10,238 nucleotides of DNA from Gammaproteobacteria bacterium (lineage in GTDB: Bacteria; Pseudomonadota; Gammaproteobacteria; BMS3Bbin11): assembly GCA_030597275.1 (NCBI GenBank), contig JAUVSB010000034.1, positions 1-10,238 on the forward strand, in the 5' to 3' direction. Under the pieces are notes generated by a model. It saw only the letters and a list, made by a program, of their open reading frames with translations. It was not told the origin of the DNA and searched no databases. The position numbers were made by a program, and so were the translations under genes. The stretch's first letter is position 1; each line of letters starts with the position of its first letter. Shown here in pieces: positions 1-6,046 of the stretch.

Positions 1-1
1 G

Positions 2-421
2 GAAACTGATCTGCCAGCAGTGATGGAAATTGAAAACAATTCCTACGAGTTTCCCTGGACCAAAGGTATATTCAGTGACTGTCTGGCGAATGAATACCTG
101 GCAATACTTTATCTTCAGCATGGACAAATACAGGCCTACCTGGTTTCACAATATGTTGTTGATGAGTGTCATCTGCTGAATCTTTGTGTAAGAAAGGATG
201 CCCAAAATCATGGCCTGGGAGCCAGGATGGTTCAGCATCTAATGAACCAGGCAAGGCAAAATGACATGGGTTCTATTTTTCTTGAGGTGCGGGCCTCCAA
301 TGCAGCGGCCATTCATCTCTATGATAAATTGGGATTTAATGAAATCGGGCTGCGCAGAGATTATTATCCGGCCAGCAATGGCAGAGAAGATGCACTGGTG
401 TTCGCGCATGAAATATTTTGA
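2..421 (+). CDS. rimI: Ribosomal protein bS18-alanine N-acetyltransferase RimI, 5' end outside window
   Basis: GNAT-family acetyltransferase, in known members transferring an acetyl group from acetyl-CoA to the N-terminal alanine of ribosomal protein S18. The frame is open to the window edge: upstream of an in-frame GTG at 20 it reads ETDLPA, which continues the usual RimI N-terminus (DLPAV..IE..S..FPWT), so the true start is off-window and GTG-20 is not the start. Visible marks: FPWTKGIFSDCL, the acetyl-CoA loop QNHGLGARM, then FLEVRASNAAAIHLYDKLGF and LRRDYYPASNGREDAL, the last being a RimI signature. About 139 residues are present and the family is about 150 long, so roughly 10 are missing. 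It ends with TGA at 419-421, convergent with the TRAP operon. tsaB often precedes rimI in gammaproteobacteria but would lie outside. Some GNAT relatives are similar; the C-terminal signature makes RimI much the best call. Confidence 0.9.
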   Translation, partial: ETDLPAVMEIENNSYEFPWTKGIFSDCLANEYLAILYLQHGQIQAYLVSQYVVDECHLLNLCVRKDAQNHGLGARMVQHLMNQARQNDMGSIFLEVRASNAAAIHLYDKLGFNEIGLRRDYYPASNGREDALVFAHEIF

Positions 422-430
422 ATACTCATG

Positions 431-467
431 AAGATCCAAGATCCAAGATCCAAGATCCAAGATCCAA
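431..467. repeat. Tandem heptamer array, five copies of AGATCCA
   Basis: Five perfect head-to-tail AGATCCA units occupy 432-466, flanked by one further A on each side. The array starts 10 bp after the rimI stop and lies between the convergent rimI and dctM genes. Each unit contains one GATC, so five Dam-type sites are spaced exactly 7 bp apart. Perfect identity among units suggests recent expansion or slippage. It is outside any gene, so a copy-number change would not shift a reading frame. No known mobile-element end is visible beside it. Confidence 0.9.
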
Positions 468-487
468 AACCTAAGGCTTCCTTACCT

Positions 488-1762
488 CTAAGGTGTCAAA
501 AATACCAGGCTTAGTGATGGCAGGTAGGTAATCACCAGCACGGCAAACAGCAGAATGAAGAAGAAGGGCAGGGTCGCTATATAGAGTTCCATGACGGGTT
601 TGTTGAATCGGTAGCTGGCAATGAACAGGTTCATGCCTACTGGTGGTGTGAAGTATCCGAGCTGCATATTGGCCAGAAAAACAATGCCAAGGTGTACGGG
701 GTGAATGCCGTAACCTGCGGCGATAGGTAAAATGATTGGGATGATGATTATCAATGCCGAAAAGATATCAAGCATCATACCCAGCACTAAAAGGAATATA
801 TTCAGCGCGATTAGAAAGGTCCATTTACTGTCGATAAGACCGTGAATGCTATCGAACAGCCGGCCAGGAATTTCTGCATCAATCATGTAATTGGTTGATG
901 CAAGAGAAACACTCAGGATGAGAAGGATTGCGCCGACAAGAACCATAGATTCACGAATGATTACTGGGAGTTCACGTATTTTAACCTCACGTTTAATGAA
1001 TACTTCGACAACTAATACATAAACCGCAGTTACTGCTGCAGCTTCTGATACAGCAATATAACCTCCATAAATTCCACCCAGTACCAGGAATGGCAGGGGA
1101 ATCTCCCAGATGGACTCACGAATTGCTGAGAGAATTTCTCTGCCGTTAAATGATGTCGTAAGTTGACCTTTTGGCTGCTTCCACATACTCCAGGCAGATA
1201 ATAGAACCACCATCAGCAAGCCAGGCAATATGCCCGCAAGGAACAGGTCATCAATATTAACGGGGGTGTCCAGTGAGGCCTGCTGCGCGATCACACCATA
1301 AAGTATCAATGGTAATGATGGGGCAAATAGCAGGCCCAGACTGCCTGATGTTGTTATCAGACCCAGATTGAAACGTTCCGGGTAACCGGCCTGTTGCAAT
1401 GCAGGATAGAGCAGGGCACCGAGGGCAACGATAGTGACACCGGATGCGCCGGTAAATGCAGTAAAAAAGGCGCAGGCGGTCAGCGCGACTATCGCCAGCC
1501 CTCCCGGCATCCAGCCCAACAACGCATGGGCCATGCGAACCATGCGTGCCGGTGCCTGGCTTTCACCCAGTAGGTAACCGGCGAAAGTAAACAGTGGGAT
1601 AGCGAGTAATATTGGCATCTCAGCGAGACGGTAAATTTCTATTGTGACCACTTGCAGGTTAATTTCCTCACTGTGAAACCCCCACAATGCGCTGCCGCCA
1701 ATTATGCTGAATAATGGGGCACCGAGTAACGCCAGTAACAGAAGAATGAGGGCAATAATCAT
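488..1762 (-). CDS. dctM: TRAP transporter large permease subunit (DctM family)
   Basis: Large integral membrane subunit of a tripartite ATP-independent periplasmic (TRAP) transporter, which forms the ion-coupled translocation channel in the inner membrane. The 424-residue length is normal. It is hydrophobic throughout, consistent with about 12 membrane segments. Family marks: FFTAFTGASGVTIVALG (99-115), SGSLGLLFAPSLPLILYG (139-156), GGIYGGYIAVSEAAAV (229-244) and FTPPVGMNLF (371-380). ATG start at 1762; the first four bases ATGA overlap the dctQ stop, so translation is probably coupled, and a GAGG sequence lies just upstream. It is the last gene of the tatT-dctP-dctQ-dctM operon. The substrate cannot be read from this subunit. 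The family assignment is secure; the gene symbol is used for the family, not for proven dicarboxylate transport. Confidence 0.93.
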   Translation of the reverse strand: MIIALILLLLALLGAPLFSIIGGSALWGFHSEEINLQVVTIEIYRLAEMPILLAIPLFTFAGYLLGESQAPARMVRMAHALLGWMPGGLAIVALTACAFFTAFTGASGVTIVALGALLYPALQQAGYPERFNLGLITTSGSLGLLFAPSLPLILYGVIAQQASLDTPVNIDDLFLAGILPGLLMVVLLSAWSMWKQPKGQLTTSFNGREILSAIRESIWEIPLPFLVLGGIYGGYIAVSEAAAVTAVYVLVVEVFIKREVKIRELPVIIRESMVLVGAILLILSVSLASTNYMIDAEIPGRLFDSIHGLIDSKWTFLIALNIFLLVLGMMLDIFSALIIIIPIILPIAAGYGIHPVHLGIVFLANMQLGYFTPPVGMNLFIASYRFNKPVMELYIATLPFFFILLFAVLVITYLPSLSLVFLTP

Positions 1763-2274
1763 TGCTTACTGTCCTCATCAATGCCCTTGCTGATTAAGTT
1801 TATGACCTGAAGCGTGTATCGCAGCGCAATTATGGTAAATCCGAAGGGTAGAATCGATTCTGGTAACCAGGCGGGAACTGAAGCAAATGCCGTGACATCT
1901 GAATTCCATTCATCAATAAGGAATAGAAATGAATGCCAGGCAATTATTGCAGAAACGATGGCAGCAAATGAACGTGTGATGATATTGCTGAGCCTTTTTA
2001 ATCCTGTCGGCAGGATTCGCGTCAGAACATCGACACTGATCTGTTTATCCTGCCGGGTTGCGACCAGTGCACCCAGCATACCGACCCAAAGAACCAGAAC
2101 TCTTAGCAAGGGATCAAGCCAGATAGTTCCTGTACCGAAAAAGTTTCTCATCACAATCTGGCTGAAGGCGAGTACAATCATAGCTAGCAGGATAAATACC
2201 AGCAGACTGTCTTCAATCGAATGAAGAATGCGAACTGTACGCTGCAGTATTGACTCTTCCGTGCTTGTGTTCAC
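1759..2274 (-). CDS. dctQ: TRAP transporter small permease subunit (DctQ family)
   Basis: Small membrane subunit that pairs with DctM and contacts the solute receptor. It has 171 residues with four hydrophobic segments near 22-44, 54-74, 97-120 and 138-160, the expected DctQ topology. The family pattern RNFFGTGTIWLDPLLR followed by ATRQDKQISVDVL (72-84, K/I..D after TM2) is present. The start codon is GTG at 2272-2274, overlapping the dctP TGA stop by 4 bp (GTGA). I see no Shine-Dalgarno sequence before it, so translation probably depends on ribosomes finishing dctP. The end overlaps dctM by 4 bp. Tight packing on both sides supports a single functional transporter. No internal damage is seen. 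Confidence 0.9.
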   Translation of the reverse strand: MNTSTEESILQRTVRILHSIEDSLLVFILLAMIVLAFSQIVMRNFFGTGTIWLDPLLRVLVLWVGMLGALVATRQDKQISVDVLTRILPTGLKRLSNIITRSFAAIVSAIIAWHSFLFLIDEWNSDVTAFASVPAWLPESILPFGFTIIALRYTLQVINLISKGIDEDSKQ

Positions 2275-3317
2275 TTGGCTGTTGTAGTGTTTGTTTTTGA
2301 ACCTTGCTCAGCCAACAGGTCTTTAAGTTTCTGGTATAGCTCAGGTGAGGCAGCTTTGCTACCTGTTTCCTGGATCACCTCATCGGCTAAGCGTTTCCAG
2401 TAGGCGATTTCACTATCCTCAGGGCGAGCAAATTCCGTCCCCATTTTGAGTAATGCCTGGCGGGCACTGTCGTTATCTTTGCGATTAATTTTATCCATTT
2501 CTGCAAAGGTTTTTTGAACCACATCTATTACAATTTTCTGGTCCGCTACATTTATTTTGCTGAAACGTTTATTATCGACAACAAGTACACCGACCAGGTA
2601 CAGCAGAGGAACATCGGTAACACTTCGTATTCGTGTATGCCACTGGAATGCCAGGGCGCCGGTTGTGGTGGCACCGATGGTATCGATCAGGCCGGTTTGC
2701 AGACCGGTATAAACATCTGCCAAAGGCAGTGTAAGTGGATGCACACCCATTTTCCTGAACAGGGCTTCATTTAGAATATCGTCTTCTGGTATCCAGAGTT
2801 TATGTTTTTTCAGGTCGTCAATATTTTTAATTGTGCTGTTTGACATCAGGTAGGCAAAACCACCTTCAGAAATCCCCAGAATGGTAAAACCTTTCTTTTG
2901 CATCCCCTGTTTTAATAAAGGATCAATAATTGGCCTTACGTAATCAATCTCATCATAGTTTTTGAAAACCATAGGTAGACTGTAGATCTGCATATCAGGG
3001 TAAGTGACAGCCAGGCTGCCACCTGTCAGTGCGCCACCCTGTAATTGACCGAGTCGAATTTTTTTCATCACACTCTTGTCATTGCCCATGACGCCACCAG
3101 GATAGAACTTTAATTTGACCCTGCCTTCTGTCTTTTCAGATATCTCTTTTGCCGCTGAACGCATATTTTTCATCCATGCTGTGCCATCTGGGGCTACGGT
3201 GGCGATTTTAATTGTCATTGCAAAACTACTACTAAATGTAGCAAGTGTTGTAACAGCGAAGATGAAGATTATTAGTCGTTTAGGAGTATTAAAAAGTGAC
3301 ATAGTGTATCTATCCAT
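2271..3317 (-). CDS. dctP: TRAP transporter periplasmic solute receptor (DctP family, TatP-like)
   Basis: Periplasmic receptor that captures the substrate and delivers it to DctQM. A signal peptide is clear: positive residues KR near 13-14, a hydrophobic stretch, and SSSFA before MTIKIATVAP (mature start near 34). DctP-family marks: IATVAPDGTAWM, KLKFYPGGVMGND (68-80), IRLGQLQGGALTGG, and DVYTGLQTGLID (201-212). In most TRAP receptors the segment after DLKGLK reads R-V/I-P with a carboxylate-binding Arg; here it is KHKLWIPEDD, so Trp175 replaces Arg. Together with the adjacent tatT this groups it with TPR-associated receptors such as Treponema Tp0957, whose pocket is thought to hold a hydrophobic ligand. 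Two starts are possible: ATG 3317 (used here) and ATG 3302, which has GGATAG upstream and leaves a shorter, more typical signal peptide. It overlaps dctQ by 4 bp. Confidence 0.9.
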   Translation of the reverse strand: MDRYTMSLFNTPKRLIIFIFAVTTLATFSSSFAMTIKIATVAPDGTAWMKNMRSAAKEISEKTEGRVKLKFYPGGVMGNDKSVMKKIRLGQLQGGALTGGSLAVTYPDMQIYSLPMVFKNYDEIDYVRPIIDPLLKQGMQKKGFTILGISEGGFAYLMSNSTIKNIDDLKKHKLWIPEDDILNEALFRKMGVHPLTLPLADVYTGLQTGLIDTIGATTTGALAFQWHTRIRSVTDVPLLYLVGVLVVDNKRFSKINVADQKIVIDVVQKTFAEMDKINRKDNDSARQALLKMGTEFARPEDSEIAYWKRLADEVIQETGSKAASPELYQKLKDLLAEQGSKTNTTTAK

Positions 3318-3331
3318 TATTTAATATTTAG

Positions 3332-3361
3332 GCAGTTTATGTTTGAAATACTGAAAACTGC
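3332..3361 (-). other. Inverted repeat (hairpin) between tatT and dctP
   Basis: A perfect 7-bp inverted repeat, GCAGTTT at 3332-3338 and AAACTGC at 3355-3361, encloses a 16-nt loop in the 50-bp gap between the tatT stop and the dctP start. On the transcribed (minus) strand it lies just before the AT-rich dctP leader. It has no following U-run, so it is not a standard terminator. It could mark an mRNA processing or stability point that sets receptor levels above those of TatT; this role is inferred only from position. Confidence 0.5.
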
Positions 3362-3367
3362 AGGGTG

Positions 3368-4216
3368 TTAGAAGAATTCACTGGATCCATCTAGTAACTG
3401 GCGTGCCTGTTCCTGAGCCAGGGTATTAATAAGTGTCATACCTGGTGAGGCTGCAGGAGAAGCCAGTACCTCATTAAGTAATTTATCGTGCAATTCCTGA
3501 TTAAATACCATGCGTGCATAATAACGGGCATACAGGGTCTTGGCCATCAGGTTCTTACCATCACTGAGCTTGATTGCCTGTTCGAAATACTCTTTTGCAA
3601 GATCGGGCTTTCCTCCCATAGCAGCAGGCAGAAAGGCATTGAGAACTGCCAGGTAGAGTTGGGCATTTCCATTATCCCAGGTCGGGTCCAGCTCAACGAC
3701 TCGAAGCATAATGGCTTTGATTTTAGGGATTTCTGCTATGGCTACCCAGTCATCAGAACGACTTTGTATCCAGCCTGCCCAGGCGACCCCCCAGGCATTA
3801 AGAACCACAAGATCTTGCTTTTCACTCTTTTGTAGAGCCTTTTCAAATTCAGGGAAGCGCAATTCAGATATAGTGCAGAGCTTTGGTCGTTTTATGCAGA
3901 AGGCGTGTAATGCATATTGCAGAGACTTTTCCGTTAGACGCTTTGCCCGCTCAGGTTCTTCAGTGGCAAATGCTCCGGCGTAGGAGCCATAAAGAGCGCT
4001 GCCCGCAACCAGTAGGTCTACATCATCCGGAGATCCCTGGATAAAGCTGTCTATCATGATCAGGTAGGCCGGGGCCCCCTGACGAACAGTATCAGGATCA
4101 TTCTGATTCTGGATGGCCTGAGTTAGATTGTGTGCCAGATCTTTAGTTGCAGAGCTGACGAGTGTGCTGCAGCCGCTAATCGTCAGGAACAGGGATATAA
4201 GGAAAACTAAGCGCAT
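3368..4216 (-). CDS. tatT: TRAP-associated TPR lipoprotein TatT
   Basis: Lipoprotein of the TatT family (TPR-like protein partner of TRAP receptors; prototype Treponema pallidum Tp0956, which forms a trimer with pores and binds the receptor Tp0957). Visible: a short signal sequence with lipobox ISGC and lipidated Cys16, then an all-helical protein. Family-like stretches are VLNAWGVAWAGWI, VVELDPTWDNGNAQLYLAV, MGGKPDLAKEYFEQAIKLS and LYARYYARMVFNQELHDKLL, the middle ones having TPR-like spacing of small and aromatic residues. At 282 residues it is near the expected size. It lies 50 bp upstream of dctP on the same strand, which is the defining context. The start is placed at ATG 4214-4216; a TTG directly before it (4217-4219) is an alternative that adds one residue. 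No good Shine-Dalgarno sequence is seen. It likely sits at a membrane facing the periplasm. Confidence 0.88.
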   Translation of the reverse strand: MRLVFLISLFLTISGCSTLVSSATKDLAHNLTQAIQNQNDPDTVRQGAPAYLIMIDSFIQGSPDDVDLLVAGSALYGSYAGAFATEEPERAKRLTEKSLQYALHAFCIKRPKLCTISELRFPEFEKALQKSEKQDLVVLNAWGVAWAGWIQSRSDDWVAIAEIPKIKAIMLRVVELDPTWDNGNAQLYLAVLNAFLPAAMGGKPDLAKEYFEQAIKLSDGKNLMAKTLYARYYARMVFNQELHDKLLNEVLASPAASPGMTLINTLAQEQARQLLDGSSEFF

Positions 4217-4245
4217 CAATCAAGACCAATAATTTAGGAGACATG

Positions 4246-4277
4246 ATTATACGGGCTATGTAGCGGTGTCGCTAGAT
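4246..4277 (-). promoter_or_regulatory. Candidate promoter and operator-like palindrome of the TRAP operon
   Basis: On the minus strand a perfect TATAAT lies at 4251-4246, about 30 bp before the tatT start, giving a predicted leader of roughly 20-25 nt. The -35 position is poor (TAGCGA at 17-bp spacing). Over that -35 region sits an interrupted palindrome at 4258-4277 (plus strand ATGTAGCG, GTGT, CGCTAGAT), which is 8 bp per arm with one mismatch. A weak -35 with a palindrome on top is what an activator or repressor site would look like. This is inferred; the stem could also form in RNA, but no U-run follows. Confidence 0.45.
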
Positions 4278-4296
4278 GTTGAAGGGAATTGATTTC

Positions 4297-5748
4297 TCAG
4301 TAACGCCAGATTTTTAATTTCTGACCTTTTAGGAGGAGGTCGTTGGAACTGATTTTGTTCCATTTAACCAGTTCATTGAGGGTGACTTTGTAGCGTCTGG
4401 ACAGTGACCAGAGTGTATCGCCTTTCTGAACGGATATTATTTTAGGTGCCTGTTGAGATACAGAGTTGCTAGAGCGAGAGGCTGTTTTTTGACGGCTTTT
4501 AGATTTTGCCGATCGGTAACTTTTTCCCTGTGGTATGAGCAGGTCCTGGTTTATCTGTATTCTGCTGCTTCTGAGATTATTTGTTTTTTTCAGTGAGGAA
4601 ACTGTAACCCCATGCCTTTTTGCAATGACACCAAGGGTATCGCCTTTTTTGACTCGATAATGTGCCCAGCGAACTCGCTTGTGCTGCGGGATACCTGCAA
4701 GAGCATCAGCCACAACTTCTGAAGAATAGGCGGGAACCAGCAAGCGGTGTGGGCCTTTAGGGTCGGTTGCCCAACGTTTGATGCCTGGATTTAGCATTTC
4801 CAGTTCTTCAATACTTATATTTGCTGCATCGGCTACAACGCCAAGCTCTACCTGGCTGCTTAAGCGCACAACACTGAAATAGGGCTCGTTTGGAACCCTT
4901 GCTATTTTGAGGCCGTATTTCTCTGGATTCTTGATGATATTACTAAATGCAATGAGCTTAGGTACGTAACGCCTTGTTTCTGAACGCAATTTCAGGGCTG
5001 TGTAATTAGTTGGCTTGCCAGCCCGCTTGTTGGCTTTTATTGCCCGTGTGACCGTTCCTTCACCTGCGTTATAGCTGGCAAGAGCAAGAGCCCAGTCACC
5101 GTCAAAATCATTGTTTAATTTTTCCAGGTAATTCAGTGCTGCATTTGTAGAGGCATAAACATCCTTACGTCCGTCATACCACCAGTTTTGTTTGAGTCCG
5201 TAGTGACGGCCTGTGGCAGGAATGAACTGCCATAACCCTACTGCTTTTGCGCTGGATAATGCATGAGGTTTGTAGGCACTTTCTATTGCTGGAAGTAGAG
5301 CAATTTCCATTGGCATATTGCGCTGTTCTACTTGAACTGTGATGTGATAGAGGTAAGGCGTTGCTCTTTTAACCAGTCGGTCGACATATTCAGGTCTTGA
5401 AGAAAACCAGCGTTCGTATTCTGCTACGTGTTTGCTCTGGACTGCAGGCAGGTCATATCCTGCACGAATTCTATCCCACAGATCATTGAAATCTGATGGC
5501 GAGTAATTAACTTCTTTTGGCTGATACTCTTTTGGCGCTGCCTGGGCTAAGGGCACGGGTTGTTGATTTTCTGTCGTTGTTACTGAGCTTGTGGTTATTT
5601 CTTCGCCGTAGTCAAAATAAGATGACAGGGATTCACTATCAGACCCTTTTTGTGCACTTTTTTCTTTTGTCGTAGCACAACCACCAAGAAACAGCAGGGC
5701 TGTAATGAGCAGGCTAGTGAGTGTGATGTTTGTTATTGAATTTTTCAT
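4297..5748 (-). CDS. mltD: Membrane-bound lytic murein transglycosylase D (MltD)
   Basis: Lipoprotein that cleaves the MurNAc-GlcNAc bond of peptidoglycan with formation of 1,6-anhydroMurNAc. Signal peptide with lipobox LGGC, Cys24. After a Ser/Thr/Pro-rich linker the transglycosylase domain spans about 120-250: ALLPAIESAY holds the catalytic Glu156, followed by GLWQFIPATGRHYGL (171-185) and ASYNAGEGTV (224-233), all family signatures. A degenerate LysM-like stretch lies at about 290-340. Two clear LysM peptidoglycan-binding repeats follow at about 363-406 (YRVKKGDTLGVIAKRHGV) and 437-480 (VQKGDTLWSLSRRYKV), separated by a basic Ser/Arg/Lys linker. 483 residues is typical. There is no ribosome-binding site before the ATG, and a promoter lies almost on the start codon. 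In relatives gloB lies between mltD and the methyltransferase; here it does not. Confidence 0.95.
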   Translation of the reverse strand: MKNSITNITLTSLLITALLFLGGCATTKEKSAQKGSDSESLSSYFDYGEEITTSSVTTTENQQPVPLAQAAPKEYQPKEVNYSPSDFNDLWDRIRAGYDLPAVQSKHVAEYERWFSSRPEYVDRLVKRATPYLYHITVQVEQRNMPMEIALLPAIESAYKPHALSSAKAVGLWQFIPATGRHYGLKQNWWYDGRKDVYASTNAALNYLEKLNNDFDGDWALALASYNAGEGTVTRAIKANKRAGKPTNYTALKLRSETRRYVPKLIAFSNIIKNPEKYGLKIARVPNEPYFSVVRLSSQVELGVVADAANISIEELEMLNPGIKRWATDPKGPHRLLVPAYSSEVVADALAGIPQHKRVRWAHYRVKKGDTLGVIAKRHGVTVSSLKKTNNLRSSRIQINQDLLIPQGKSYRSAKSKSRQKTASRSSNSVSQQAPKIISVQKGDTLWSLSRRYKVTLNELVKWNKISSNDLLLKGQKLKIWRY

Positions 5749-5756
5749 CGTGGTGC

Positions 5757-5785
5757 ATTCTAGTTACAGCTATGTACAAGGTCAA
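5757..5785 (-). promoter_or_regulatory. Sigma70-type promoter of mltD
   Basis: Minus strand: TTGACC (5785-5780, 5/6 match to the -35 consensus), a 17-bp spacer, and TAGAAT (5762-5757, 5/6 match to the -10 consensus). Transcription would start near 5748-5751, that is within about three bases of the mltD ATG at 5748-5746. The bases between, CACCACG, contain no Shine-Dalgarno sequence. If this promoter is used, the mRNA would be leaderless or nearly so. A second promoter farther upstream in the AT-rich gap cannot be excluded. Confidence 0.55.
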
Positions 5786-5786
5786 A

Positions 5787-5815
5787 TTAAGAGATGCCTG
5801 AGTATTTTTTATAAT
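5787..5815 (+). promoter_or_regulatory. Candidate promoter for the methyltransferase-rnhA-dnaQ operon
   Basis: Plus strand TTAAGA (5787-5792, 4/6), a 17-bp spacer, and perfect TATAAT (5810-5815). It would start transcription near 5822 and leave a leader of about 225 nt before the ATG at 6047. It is back-to-back with the mltD promoter. A closer alternative is TATACT at 5959-5964, which lacks a convincing -35. In 23% GC DNA such matches arise by chance, so this is tentative. Confidence 0.3.
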
Positions 5816-6000
5816 AAAATACAGCATAGCACTTAACAAATAATTAAATTACTATTAATGAGTCTAACTTATATCGACACTGCAATCTAGAATATAATTT
5901 AGATAGCTAATATAACTTATTGTTTATAAAAATAAATACATTGGTATATGGGGCATTGTATACTTCTAATTATTTTAATTGGAAAAAATTTAAAAAACAC

Positions 6001-6016
6001 TTGCTGCTCTCAGCAA
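6001..6016 (+). other. Small hairpin in the methyltransferase leader
   Basis: Perfect 6-bp inverted repeat TTGCTG-CTCT-CAGCAA, 30 bp before the methyltransferase ATG at 6047. It is the only GC-containing structured stretch in the AT-rich gap. No U-run follows, so it is not a terminator. A near-identical element sits before the LAB_N gene at 9921-9940. Confidence 0.5.
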
Positions 6017-6046
6017 AGAACAGTCGCATCTGCCTGAATTATTATT

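Larger units (their letters stand above)
5749..6046. other. AT-rich divergent intergenic region (gloB absent)
   Basis: A 298-bp gap separates divergent mltD and the methyltransferase. I counted 56 G/C in 5761-6000, about 23%, far below the flanking genes. It contains only tiny open frames without ribosome-binding sites; no tRNA or recognisable ncRNA is seen. Several TATAAT-like hexamers occur (5810-5815, 5893-5898, 5959-5964), which is expected in such composition. In Pseudomonas and Enterobacteria the glyoxalase II gene gloB lies between mltD and the methyltransferase; there is no trace of it here on either strand. Confidence 0.75.

Noticed and set aside
239..460. 73-codon minus-strand frame that starts in the heptamer array and runs antisense to rimI
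   Set aside because: Its first residues are only the translated repeat (DLGSWILDL) and the rest mirrors rimI coding sequence.
431..467. CRISPR-like array
   Set aside because: Units are 7 bp and contiguous with no spacers, and no cas genes are present.
472..493. Overlapping short stems TAAGG-CTT-CCTTA-CCTC-TAAGG near the dctM stop, possible terminator
   Set aside because: 5-bp AT-leaning stems with only a four-T run on the minus strand; too weak to call a terminator.
1814..2224. 136-codon open frame on the plus strand opposite dctQ
   Set aside because: It is fully antisense to a well-supported membrane protein gene; its translation has no recognisable domain and no ribosome-binding site.
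5884..5905. AT-rich inverted repeat ATCTA/TAGAT around TATAAT in the divergent gap
   Set aside because: 5-bp arms in about 20% GC DNA are expected by chance; not supported as an operator.
5948..6037. 29-codon open frame (MGHCILLIILIG...) ending 9 bp before the methyltransferase start, possible leader peptide
   Set aside because: No ribosome-binding site, AT-driven composition, and no amino-acid-run or terminator pattern of an attenuator.
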